Below, one piece after another: positions 1-7,906 of a stretch of 14,964 nucleotides of DNA; the stretch's first letter is position 1; each line of letters opens with the position of its first letter. Position numbers and translations under genes: made by a program. This stretch comes from Candidatus Sulfotelmatobacter sp. GTDB taxonomy: Bacteria; Acidobacteriota; Terriglobia; Terriglobales; SbA1. The stretch is from NCBI GenBank assembly GCA_030151135.1, contig JASLEQ010000784.1, positions 1 to 14,964 of the forward strand, written 5' to 3'. The notes below the pieces were generated by a model, which saw only the letters and a program-made list of their open reading frames with translations, had not been told where the DNA came from and ran no database searches.

Positions 1-1807
1 TGCCCGAGGTGATGTCGTGAAATGGCGCTGGGCTATTTCCCGGAAGAGTGTAAAGAGTCTGATTGATGGGTGCCAGACCTGCTGTTCCGAGATATTGATT
101 CACGATCGCAAGAATGGCGGCCGTAGTTGGCGCAGCGGCCGACGTGCCACCAACCACGGTGAAGTTCCCTACTGTTGCGGGCGGAACAGGTTTGTCACGG
201 AAGGAGGTCCCGTTGTAACAACTGGTAGCATCGTTATCTTCAGAGCAGACTAGGTAACCGTCGTGATCAGCTGACGCGGTGACCGAAAGGTCTGGCACAT
301 CGCGCTTGCTATCGGAGGGCACCCCCGTCCCCGTCTGCCAGCTCGGCTTGGGATAGTAGATGCTCGCTCCGCCGCCTGATGCGGACAATCCACCCCCATT
401 TTGGATGTCGACGGTTGTGTCATTCCACGCCTCTTCTGGAATGTAGCTCAGAGCGGTGGACACGACGTCGCTGCCGGTTCCCGATGCCGCCCAATATTGA
501 GTAGCCCCAGCCGTCGTGTTAGGTGCGGTTCCACTTACGGTGGCGGAAGAATCTCCAGTAAACTCGTTTCCGCCGGCGCCGGTAACTTCCGGGAGCGCGG
601 CGGGAGCATCGACCGTCAGTCCCTGCGTTGCCGTCGTCCCGGAATCGCAGTCCGCAGCGCCAGCATCTCCCGATGCTGCTGTGATCGTCTGCCCTTGCGT
701 GATGGCCTGCTTCGTCCAACCCTCAAGTGTTCCGTTCGGTCCCGCGAAAGCTAATCCCAGCCCGGACTCGCAGTACCCGTAGCTCGTGCTGATAAACGGG
801 GCCACATTATTGTCGACCGCATATTGCAGTGCGTCCCAAACGCTGTTCACGCGATTGCCGGTGCAGGAATCGCCGGTGTTGAGCCCTGCATACACGAAAA
901 TAATCTGCGCGCTTTTGGCTATCCCGCCAGACCACTCTAGATCCAGGTCGGATTCGCCCTCGTCACCGGAGCAACGGGCAGCGGTCCCACCAGCTAGAGT
1001 CATGGTCACTGTGCTGGCCGGAAGTCCGGCGGCAGTTCGAAAGTTACTTAGGTCGGTGGCATTTACAGTGCTCTGCCCGACCACAGCAATCTTCTGTCCT
1101 GTGCCAGTGTCTCCCGCGGAATACAGCGGTTGTAGATCATAGATTGTCGCGAAGTCTGCAGGAGACAAGAAGTGGTTCCCGCTGACGTAAGACGTGAGAT
1201 GTGATGTCACTTTCACCCGTGGGCGAGGGGCAAAGTCATTCAGGTGCGTAATGTTTTGCACGGAACCTGCCAAGGCTGCAGGCAGCGATGGTTCACCCGA
1301 GTTGGCTAGGTGAGTCACTCCGTTCACGGAGTAGTTGCGCATTTCAACCTGAAAAGCCGATTCGACCTGCGCCACCGTCCCATCAAATGAAATCTGGTTC
1401 CGGTTATTCGCCACCCGGATGTTATTAAACCCTTGCGAGACCAGCCATGCGGTCGTCGTGTCGATGTCGTTCTGGCTTAATCCAAAACGTGCTCCGAATT
1501 GTTTTGGAGTGAGATATTTGTGGTAGTTCGGCGAGCTCGGGTCTCCCAGCTGTCTAAGGAAGTTGTCCAAATCCCGCTGCTGGGACGCAGAGGGATGAAA
1601 CACCAGGGACAAGCCCTCAATCAGCCGGCTGCTATCGGCGCGGCCCATATCGAATTCCGGCTTCGCGAGGCCGTGCACATTTCCTTTGAGTGACACCATC
1701 GACCCGCTACTCAGAGAGGTCGTAATCCGATCACTGGTTTGTGCCTGGCTGAAACTGGAGAGGCCGACAACGCACACGACTACACACACGAGGGCCCAAC
1801 TCTTCAT
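1..1807 (-). CDS. Secreted S53 family peptidase (sedolisin/kumamolisin type), partial at its C-terminus
   Basis: Predicted secreted serine-carboxyl endopeptidase of MEROPS family S53, usually active in acid. The reverse strand is open from an ATG at 1805-1807 to the window edge, giving 602 visible residues and no stop. Residues 1-22 form a signal peptide (hydrophobic stretch, then SQA). Residues about 60-195 match the pro-kumamolisin activation domain. The catalytic domain follows: Glu285 and Asp289 in ESDLD, oxyanion Asp381 in ASGDAG, and nucleophile Ser556 in GGTSAAAP. The SASGGGAS segment near 475-482 is also typical. The last residues, FHDITSG, match the start of the C-terminal calcium site, so little of the catalytic core is missing; any extra C-terminal domain lies outside. 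The sequence GGGAG sits 5 bases before the chosen ATG; an in-frame ATG four codons upstream is possible. It is transcribed divergently from the gene at 2066. Function is firm at family level; substrate is unknown. Confidence 0.93.
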   Translation of the reverse strand, partial: MKSWALVCVVVCVVGLSSFSQAQTSDRITTSLSSGSMVSLKGNVHGLAKPEFDMGRADSSRLIEGLSLVFHPSASQQRDLDNFLRQLGDPSSPNYHKYLTPKQFGARFGLSQNDIDTTTAWLVSQGFNNIRVANNRNQISFDGTVAQVESAFQVEMRNYSVNGVTHLANSGEPSLPAALAGSVQNITHLNDFAPRPRVKVTSHLTSYVSGNHFLSPADFATIYDLQPLYSAGDTGTGQKIAVVGQSTVNATDLSNFRTAAGLPASTVTMTLAGGTAARCSGDEGESDLDLEWSGGIAKSAQIIFVYAGLNTGDSCTGNRVNSVWDALQYAVDNNVAPFISTSYGYCESGLGLAFAGPNGTLEGWTKQAITQGQTITAASGDAGAADCDSGTTATQGLTVDAPAALPEVTGAGGNEFTGDSSATVSGTAPNTTAGATQYWAASGTGSDVVSTALSYIPEEAWNDTTVDIQNGGGLSASGGGASIYYPKPSWQTGTGVPSDSKRDVPDLSVTASADHDGYLVCSEDNDATSCYNGTSFRDKPVPPATVGNFTVVGGTSAAAPTTAAILAIVNQYLGTAGLAPINQTLYTLPGNSPAPFHDITSG

Positions 1808-1843
1808 AAACGCTCCCATGTACCGCGAAAGGCTGAAAATAAG

Positions 1844-1872
1844 CTTATAACTACTTACCCCTCTTCGATCAA
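1844..1872 (-). promoter_or_regulatory. Sigma70-like promoter of the S53 peptidase gene
   Basis: On the reverse strand, TTGATC (1867-1872, four of six consensus bases) is followed after exactly 17 bases by TATAAG (1844-1849, five of six). Transcription would start near 1837. This leaves a leader of about 30 bases containing the GGGAG ribosome-binding site just before the ATG at 1807. Spacing and position are what a housekeeping promoter requires; the call rests on consensus matching only. Confidence 0.6.
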
Positions 1873-2049
1873 GTGCACCGCCCCGATGGTTGTATGCAGG
1901 TAAACACCTGACGCTCAAGAAAGTTCCGCAAACCCTTGGCTGAACTCTGGGGCCGCTCTCCATCCCACGAAAAATCGGCAATTCCGGGCAAAGTGCCCCC
2001 ATAACCAGGGGAAACTCGGCAGTACCGGCGGTTCGCGCCCCATCTGCCG

Positions 2050-2055
2050 TATACT
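2050..2055 (+). promoter_or_regulatory. Possible -10 element immediately upstream of the gene at 2066
   Basis: TATACT matches five of six -10 consensus bases and ends 10 bases before the GTG start. No good -35 hexamer is seen 16-18 bases upstream, and there is no Shine-Dalgarno sequence. If used, transcription would start within a few bases of the start codon, giving a leaderless or nearly leaderless message. Confidence 0.35.
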
Positions 2056-2065
2056 GCCCGTTTCA

Positions 2066-3274
2066 GTGCCCAATCCAGCTACCAAGCCGCGTCTCGCCTA
2101 TGTCGACTGGATGCGAGGATTAGCCTGCCTCCTGATGTTCCAGACCCACTGCTACGACGCGTGGCTCGGCGGTGCGGCTCGGCAAAGCCGCTTTTTCATG
2201 TATTCGCAACTCGGCGGGACGTTCCCTGCCCCGCTTTTTCTTTTTCTCGCCGGCATCTCCTTCGCCCTGGTCACCGAGAAACTGCGCAGGAAGCAGTTGT
2301 CGCCTGGCCAGATCGCCCGCAACACGATCCGGCGCGGCGCTGAAATTCTTGGCTTCGGTTTGCTCTTCCGCCTGCAGGAATATCTGATCGCCTGGGGATG
2401 GGCGCCCGCTACCGACTTGCTCAGAGTCGATATCCTGAACACCATCGGCGTGTCGATGATGTTGATGGGCCTGCTGTGCTGGCTGGTTCTAGCCCTCTGT
2501 GGCGCGGGCCCCCATACCCGCGAAAAGCTGGAAGTCTCCGGCGATCCGAAGGGGAGCGATCCGGCCACCGCCAAATACCTGATACTCTCCGCCTCCGCCA
2601 CCGCGCTCCTGATTTCGCTGCTTTCACCCCTGCTATGGACCACATGGCGTCCCGATTGGCTTCTCTGGCCGATCGAGTCCTACATCAATGGCGTGCACAA
2701 TCTGGGAACTCCGCAGTCCGGCCTGTTCCCACTTTTTCCCTGGACAGCATTTGCGTTCGCTGGCCTCGCACTCGGCTTCGTCCTCCAAGTGGAATGGGTG
2801 AGAACGCACGAAGCCCGCGCATTTTTCCTCTTCGCGGCTCTGGGCATTATCCTCATCGAGCTATCACGCTGGCTCGACGCCTCCCCGCGCCAGCTCTATC
2901 CCATCTATGATTACTGGCATACCAGCCCGGAGTTCTTTCTCGTCCGTGTCGGGATGTTGCTCCTCATCCTGACCGCCTGTTACGCCTGGTGCCGCTGGGG
3001 AGCTGCACAACGCGGCTTTAGTCCGCTAATCCAGATAGGGCAAGCCTCTCTCATTGTGTATTGGGTTCACATTGAGTTCGTGTATGGAAGGGTTTCCATT
3101 CTGGCGAAGCGCGCTCAGACCGTCGGCAGCGCCAGCATCGGATTGCTCATCATCTCTGTTGCCATGCTCGCTTTGGCCTACATCCGAACTCACTACAAAG
3201 GCTGGACCAGCAAGCGTGAGTCACGAACAGGAACGGCAATCGCATCGATCGCAAGTCCCTCGCAAGTCCAATAA
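2066..3274 (+). CDS. DUF1624 / heparan-alpha-glucosaminide N-acetyltransferase-like membrane protein
   Basis: A 402-residue polytopic inner-membrane protein with about ten hydrophobic segments. The N-terminus carries the family hallmark YVDWMRGLACLLMFQTH, in which His28 lies in the first membrane segment; in HGSNAT-type enzymes the equivalent His takes part in acetyl transfer. A second family-like segment, FLFLAGISFAL, lies near residue 65. The C-terminal segment GQASLIVYWVHIEFVYG (about residues 325-341) is also typical. Related proteins are thought to move acyl groups from acyl-CoA across the membrane to a sugar or envelope acceptor; the acceptor here is unknown. The start is GTG at 2066, the first plausible start in the frame. 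It has no clear Shine-Dalgarno sequence, but a TATACT lies 10 bases upstream. The gene ends 8 bases from the convergent hydrolase gene. A general acyltransferase-3 assignment is the main alternative. Confidence 0.75.
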   Translation: MPNPATKPRLAYVDWMRGLACLLMFQTHCYDAWLGGAARQSRFFMYSQLGGTFPAPLFLFLAGISFALVTEKLRRKQLSPGQIARNTIRRGAEILGFGLLFRLQEYLIAWGWAPATDLLRVDILNTIGVSMMLMGLLCWLVLALCGAGPHTREKLEVSGDPKGSDPATAKYLILSASATALLISLLSPLLWTTWRPDWLLWPIESYINGVHNLGTPQSGLFPLFPWTAFAFAGLALGFVLQVEWVRTHEARAFFLFAALGIILIELSRWLDASPRQLYPIYDYWHTSPEFFLVRVGMLLLILTACYAWCRWGAAQRGFSPLIQIGQASLIVYWVHIEFVYGRVSILAKRAQTVGSASIGLLIISVAMLALAYIRTHYKGWTSKRESRTGTAIASIASPSQVQ

Positions 3275-3282
3275 CCTGGATT

Positions 3283-4341
3283 TCACCGGGCTGCCGCGTG
3301 TTCCACGAACGCCACGACTTCATGCTCCGCCCAGCGTCCATCGTCTCGTCCGCCGTCGGACTGGCCGATGAACGCGCAGTGGCCTCCATCGGCGGTCTCA
3401 ACGTAAGTAATGTTCGGATTACCGTGAATAGCCTTGATCGTCTCTGGACGCATGCGGATGAACGGATCATTCGCGGAATGAATGATGAGGGCTGGCACGG
3501 CAATCTTGCCGACAACGTTCGCTGCTGCGGCCCGGGCATAGTAATCATCGGCTCCCGCAAACCCGCAATAGTATGCCGTCACCCGATCATCGAATAGACG
3601 AAGGCTCGTCACCCCGCGCAATCGACGCACATCAAAATCTTCAGGAAATATCTTCGCCTTCCCCCGAAATCGCCGGAAAAGCTGGAGCAGGAAATACCAT
3701 TCATAAATCCGGTTCGCGGGCTCGTGCAGCGCGTCCGCCGAAGCCGCCAGATCCATCGCCGGACAAACCGCCGCGACAGCGCGAAACTCCTTCGGTCCAT
3801 CACTTCCCCATTCGCCCGCGGTCTTGAGAACCAGATTCCCGCCCATGGAGAATCCGATCAGGGCAAAGCGTGAAACACCGTCATTCTCGACAATGTGACC
3901 CGCGACCGCCGCTACGTCACACGAGAGACTGGAGTTGTACAGCGTAGGCGCGCAATGATCCATGCCGCCGCAATTTCGCTGGTTCATCAGCACGACGTTC
4001 ATGCCCGCGGCCAATCCGTTCCGAGCTACACCGGTCATGTACTGCGATTCCGTGGAACCTTCAAGGCCGTGCACCACGATCAGCGTCATCGCTTCCCGGT
4101 GCCCCTCGGACTGCCAATAGCACCAGCACCGCACCTTGATCCCGGGCGCAACCTCGATCAGCCGCTCTTCTGGCGCCGGCAGATCGATCCGCCTCGGCAT
4201 CAAGAAGCTGGCAATTGTCTGCACATGCCCACCGCCAAGCCATCGGCGGGCGCGAAACGGCGAACGCACTTCCCATCGCTTTGGCGGACGGGCAGCCCTC
4301 GTGCGCGGTCCCTCAGAACCTTCGATTTGCGAACTCTCCAC
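3283..4341 (-). CDS. YheT-like alpha/beta-fold hydrolase
   Basis: A 352-residue cytoplasmic alpha/beta hydrolase of the YheT/EMB8 (UPF0017) group, a family of probable esterases whose natural substrates are mostly undefined. The N-terminal FRARRWLGGGHVQTI (residues about 29-43) is the YheT signature. The oxyanion strand is VVHGLEGS (89-96). The nucleophile elbow GFSMGG places Ser165 as catalytic. Asp292 in HSANDP and His321 in GGHCAFIG complete the triad, so the enzyme looks intact. Length is usual for the family. The start is a GTG at 4339-4341 without a clear ribosome-binding site; a downstream GTG at about codon 25 is possible but leaves less sequence ahead of the signature. It diverges from the FmdB-type gene (31 bases between starts), so both promoters must share or overlap this gap or the flanking coding sequence. 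Confidence 0.88.
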   Translation of the reverse strand: MESSQIEGSEGPRTRAARPPKRWEVRSPFRARRWLGGGHVQTIASFLMPRRIDLPAPEERLIEVAPGIKVRCWCYWQSEGHREAMTLIVVHGLEGSTESQYMTGVARNGLAAGMNVVLMNQRNCGGMDHCAPTLYNSSLSCDVAAVAGHIVENDGVSRFALIGFSMGGNLVLKTAGEWGSDGPKEFRAVAAVCPAMDLAASADALHEPANRIYEWYFLLQLFRRFRGKAKIFPEDFDVRRLRGVTSLRLFDDRVTAYYCGFAGADDYYARAAAANVVGKIAVPALIIHSANDPFIRMRPETIKAIHGNPNITYVETADGGHCAFIGQSDGGRDDGRWAEHEVVAFVEHAAAR

Positions 4342-4372
4342 AAATTGATTCTAATAGGTGTCGGAGTAGCCT

Positions 4373-4600
4373 ATGCCCATTTACGAGTACATCTGCAAAG
4401 AATGCGACCATCAGTTCGAGGCGCTGGTGTACGGCAAGGAAAAAGCCGAGTGTCCCAAATGCCACGCCAAAAAACTGGCGCCGCAGCTCTCGGTCTTCGC
4501 CGTCTCCGCCAAGAGTTCGTCAACTCCATCGGCCAGACCGGCAGGTCCGTGTGGATCTTGTGGCGATCCTCGCGGACCCGGCGCATGTTCGATGAATTAG
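4373..4600 (+). CDS. FmdB-family zinc ribbon protein
   Basis: A 75-residue protein beginning MPIYEYICKECDHQFEALV, the diagnostic opening of the FmdB/CxxC_CxxC_SSSS putative regulatory family. Cys8-Cys11 and Cys27-Cys30 form the expected zinc-binding pair of knuckles. A Ser/Pro-rich linker leads to a small Gly/Cys-rich tail with Cys60, Cys63 and Cys72, also common in this family. FmdB was named from a methylotroph formamidase/amidase cluster as a proposed regulator, but the role of most members is unknown. GGAG at 4363-4366 lies six bases before the ATG. The stop is 22 bases before tRNA-Arg, so the two may be on one transcript. Confidence 0.9.
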   Translation: MPIYEYICKECDHQFEALVYGKEKAECPKCHAKKLAPQLSVFAVSAKSSSTPSARPAGPCGSCGDPRGPGACSMN

Positions 4601-4622
4601 GCGCGACGAGTTTGCAAATCAA

Positions 4623-4699
4623 GGCCCCGTAGCTCAATTGGATAGAGCATCAGTCTTCGGAACTGAGGGTTGGGGGTTCGAGCCCCTCCGGGGTCGCCA
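4623..4699 (+). tRNA. tRNA-Arg (anticodon UCG)
   Basis: A 77-base cloverleaf can be folded by eye. The acceptor arm GGCCCCG pairs with CGGGGTC (one G-U), followed by discriminator G and an encoded CCA at 4697-4699. The D-arm region is TAGCTCAATTGGATAGAGCA. The anticodon stem TCAGT/ACTGA encloses loop CTTCGGA, giving anticodon TCG, which reads CGA and possibly other CGN arginine codons. The T arm GGGGG-TTCGAGC-CCCTC has the standard TTC sequence. It lies just after the FmdB gene and 35 bases from the convergent 3' end of the TonB receptor gene. Confidence 0.97.
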
Positions 4700-4734
4700 G
4701 ATTTCTCCAAAAGACTTGGTCGCGAAACAGCGGC

Positions 4735-7700
4735 TCAGAAATTTATTCTTACTCCAAGTTGCGCCGCAAACGGAATTCCCACCGTCGTTCCCGGTCCGAA
4801 GAAATCTCCCAACGCTCCCGAGGGAAACAGCAATTGCTTCTGCGGATTCGTGATCGGCACCATCGACGTGCACGCCGGGTCGCTGCAGACCGCCGTCGCA
4901 TTGGCCAGGTCATTCACAGGATTTGGCAGCGCTGAAATATCCGTCACATAATTTGCGCCGGGATTGTTTCGATTGAAGACGTTGAAGAACTCGGCGAATG
5001 GCCGCACTTCCAATCGATCTCCGAAACGGATCGGGCGGCTGACTCGAATGTCCGCTTGGATGAACGGCGTCCCACGGAATTCGTCAAGCGAGGTCCTCAC
5101 TCCATTCACCACGGCACGGTCTCCCACCGGTGTCGTCAGCGTGATCGGGCGAGCCGATTCGGCTTGCGTCAGCGTCGTCAACTCCACTCCTCCCGGAAGG
5201 TGTAACGTTCCGGCGAGCACGAATCGATGAAGCACATCTTCGCCTGACGGGCCGTAATCGCCTGGGCCAAACGGGTTGAGCGGATTGCACACTCCGTTCA
5301 CGTAGTCGAATAGCTCTCCCAGCACGCAACCCCACGTCTTCGCGCTCGAGAGCGTGTAATGCGCAATCAGGTTGAAGCGCCGGTTCATATTGCCTTGCGC
5401 CACGATCATCAACGCGTTGTAGCTCGAACGATTGTCAGACTTGAACAGATTCAGGTTCGGCACAACACTCTGCTGATCGGCGTCATAGGACGGATCCGAC
5501 GGAGAGATAAGGGGCGTGAAGAGATTCGTATCGCTGGAATAGCTGTATGCACGATAGCCATGATTGCCCTCCTCGTGCGTGTAGTCGGCGCTCACTGTCC
5601 AATTGCGGTTGAAAGCATGTTGCGCGCCTCCACTGACGTGGATGGCATACGGCGTCCTATAGTGAGAATCAATCAGGTTCCCTGCCACGCCGGCGCCTCC
5701 CTGCAGGCAACCGCTGCCAGTCAGAGCGTAACTTCCCGGCGCACCCTCTAGCGCACAAGAACCACTCACGGCATTCGTCGCATTCACGCCTTGAAAGGCA
5801 GTGGCCCAGCCATTCTGCGCAAGATCGTTGTAGAACATCCCAAAACCCGCGCGGATCACGGTATTTCCATTGTTTCCCGGGGCATACGCTATGCCCAGCC
5901 GCGGGCCCAGCGCCTTGCGGTAGTCGTGCGGCACCCCCAGCGATAAAGGAACTTCCAGCGCCTGCAATGTGACGAGCGCGGCATTATGCGACTGGCTCAG
6001 GCCAGAACCGGTGAAGAGCCCAAACGTAGTTTGCCACCGCAAGCCGAAATCCACGGTGAGATGCCGCGACACGCGCCACGAATCCTGCGCATATAGCCCG
6101 AGCCGCTGTATATTTTGCGAAAAAGCTCCGTTGCTCGCCGGAGTGGTTGTCGCTCCCGCCGCATAGTCCACTGCAAACTGACCCGGGTTCGACAGATAAA
6201 ACGTGGGATCCTGCGGAAACTGATACAGCGTCTCCTGATTTCCCGGGAATGCGCCGCTCAAAACCGGCTCGTGAATAAAATTGACGCCAAACTTGAACGA
6301 ATGATCGCCAACCGCATGATCGATGTCGTATCGCAACTGGTACTTATCCTGGTTGCGCAGCCATGGGAAGAATGTGATCGGCGTGGCGAACTGATTATCT
6401 CCATACGTTTCAAACCCGGACACGGTCAGAGACGTTGCGCTGAAGGGAAATGCAAGCGCGAAGCCCAGCGTTGAATTGCGCTGCTGCGTGAGATGTAACG
6501 TGCTCGCATCCAGGACCATTGTTCCCACCCAGTTCGGACTCCAGGCATAGGTATGGCTGAGAACAGTATTCCAATAGTCGTTGTGGGTGGTAAGACCCGT
6601 CGAGGGTAGTGTCGCCTGCTGCACCAGATTGTTGTGCGTCAGGTAACTGTCTTCTGAGACGCGCAGAAACCATTGCGACTTCGCCGACTGGGCCCAGTCG
6701 AAGCGAACCGAGCCCAGATAGTCACGGAAAGGAATCGGCACATTCTGTGGAACTGTGATCGAGGGAACTCCCCGGATCAGTCCGTCAGAAGCAAGCTGGG
6801 AAAGCGCGCTGAACTGTTCCGTGCTCGCGGGACTATAGGCAATACTCGCATTCTCGTGCACATGCTCGAACGAGGTGAAAAACCAGAACTTGTCGCGCCG
6901 CAACGGGCCTCCGATAGCGCCGACGTAATTCTGCCGCGAGAAGGGCTGCTTGGGATTGTCGACGCAGCCGTTTGCATCGCACGAGCGTGCGGGATTCTCA
7001 ATGGGGAAGCGCGCGTTCAGAGCCGCCGCGCGGTCATAGAAGGCGCCATCACCGTGCCAATCGTTCGAGCCCCGCTTCGTTGTAATCACCACCGAACCGG
7101 CCGTCGTCCATCCCGTGTCGGCGTCCTCGTTGGCGGTTCGCATAGCGAATTCCTGGATGCCATCGGGCGAAAAGTTCTGCAGGAATCCCCCAATCCAGTC
7201 ATCTGAGTTATCCGCGCCGTCAATGGAGATCTCATTATTGAGTCCCGAACTTCCGCCGGTCGAAACTGCTGTGATGCGAGCTTTTGTGGGATCTGAAGGC
7301 TCTACCGGCTCCGTTCCCGGCACGAGGTAAGCGATGTTGGCGAAGCTTCGTGAGGCAAGCGGCAGATTTTGGAGGTCCTGGCTGCTGATCACGCCTTGAT
7401 GCACAACGCTCACAAGGTCGATGGACTGGGTCGTAATCGAAGAGCTCTCGCCCCGAACACTCACGGTCTCGCCTTCCGCGGCGGGCTTCAACGTGACGGT
7501 GACCTCCCGAACGGAGCTCACCACCACCGACACATCCGCTTTGGCTTCCCGGAATCCAGACGCGCTCACCGATATGTGATAGTTGCCGGGCGGCAAATCA
7601 TCAATTCGAAACTCACCACGATCTTCACTCTTCGCCTCGCGCTTGAACAAATGATCCGAGGCCTGCATTTGCACAGTTGCGTAAGCGATCCGCGCGCCGG

Positions 7701-7800
7701 ACGAGTCTTGAACAACTCCTCGCAAGGAACCCCGGGGGTTCTGGGCAGTGATTGAGCCGCAGATCAGCAGTACACTCGCAATCAGCAGCGCTGCTTTCAT
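4735..7800 (-). CDS. TonB-dependent receptor with N-terminal carboxypeptidase-regulatory-like domain (Oar-like)
   Basis: A 1021-residue outer-membrane protein. Residues 1-20 are a signal peptide ending in ITAQ. Residues about 22-112 form a carboxypeptidase D regulatory-like beta-sandwich (GSLRGVVQDSSGARI, then FRIDDLPPGNYHISVSASGF). A plug-like region follows (SRSFANIAYLVPGTEP to about 250), then a long beta-barrel part ending in LGVRINF, with the terminal aromatic residue typical of barrels inserted by Bam. The layout matches the Oar-like receptors expanded in Acidobacteriota, proposed to import large or plant-derived compounds; the ligand cannot be read from sequence. No TonB box is obvious, as is usual in this group. 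The only upstream purine-rich site (CCGAGGAAAC) is 17 bases from the ATG, so ribosome binding looks weak. It is not paired with a recognisable SusD-like gene or regulator. Its 3' end faces the tRNA. Confidence 0.9.
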   Translation of the reverse strand: MKAALLIASVLLICGSITAQNPRGSLRGVVQDSSGARIAYATVQMQASDHLFKREAKSEDRGEFRIDDLPPGNYHISVSASGFREAKADVSVVVSSVREVTVTLKPAAEGETVSVRGESSSITTQSIDLVSVVHQGVISSQDLQNLPLASRSFANIAYLVPGTEPVEPSDPTKARITAVSTGGSSGLNNEISIDGADNSDDWIGGFLQNFSPDGIQEFAMRTANEDADTGWTTAGSVVITTKRGSNDWHGDGAFYDRAAALNARFPIENPARSCDANGCVDNPKQPFSRQNYVGAIGGPLRRDKFWFFTSFEHVHENASIAYSPASTEQFSALSQLASDGLIRGVPSITVPQNVPIPFRDYLGSVRFDWAQSAKSQWFLRVSEDSYLTHNNLVQQATLPSTGLTTHNDYWNTVLSHTYAWSPNWVGTMVLDASTLHLTQQRNSTLGFALAFPFSATSLTVSGFETYGDNQFATPITFFPWLRNQDKYQLRYDIDHAVGDHSFKFGVNFIHEPVLSGAFPGNQETLYQFPQDPTFYLSNPGQFAVDYAAGATTTPASNGAFSQNIQRLGLYAQDSWRVSRHLTVDFGLRWQTTFGLFTGSGLSQSHNAALVTLQALEVPLSLGVPHDYRKALGPRLGIAYAPGNNGNTVIRAGFGMFYNDLAQNGWATAFQGVNATNAVSGSCALEGAPGSYALTGSGCLQGGAGVAGNLIDSHYRTPYAIHVSGGAQHAFNRNWTVSADYTHEEGNHGYRAYSYSSDTNLFTPLISPSDPSYDADQQSVVPNLNLFKSDNRSSYNALMIVAQGNMNRRFNLIAHYTLSSAKTWGCVLGELFDYVNGVCNPLNPFGPGDYGPSGEDVLHRFVLAGTLHLPGGVELTTLTQAESARPITLTTPVGDRAVVNGVRTSLDEFRGTPFIQADIRVSRPIRFGDRLEVRPFAEFFNVFNRNNPGANYVTDISALPNPVNDLANATAVCSDPACTSMVPITNPQKQLLFPSGALGDFFGPGTTVGIPFAAQLGVRINF

Positions 7801-7906
7801 AAAACGTAGATTCTGTTTCCTCGGGTTCGAACTGGGATTTGCCAGCGAAAGGATCTCCGCTGCCCTAATTTAACTCACTGGGACCGCAAGAAAGCAACCT
7901 GCTCCT

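Noticed and set aside
2152..2643. 163-residue minus-strand open frame
   Set aside because: It lies entirely antisense to the membrane-protein gene, whose conserved motifs are clear; the frame is a shadow.
3895..4632. 245-residue plus-strand open frame across the hydrolase and FmdB region
   Set aside because: It overlaps two genes with intact family signatures in other frames and also runs into the tRNA; it is a shadow.
4699..4735. Integration (att) site at the tRNA 3' end
   Set aside because: No integrase, no duplicated tRNA 3' segment in the window, and a normal chromosomal gene follows directly.
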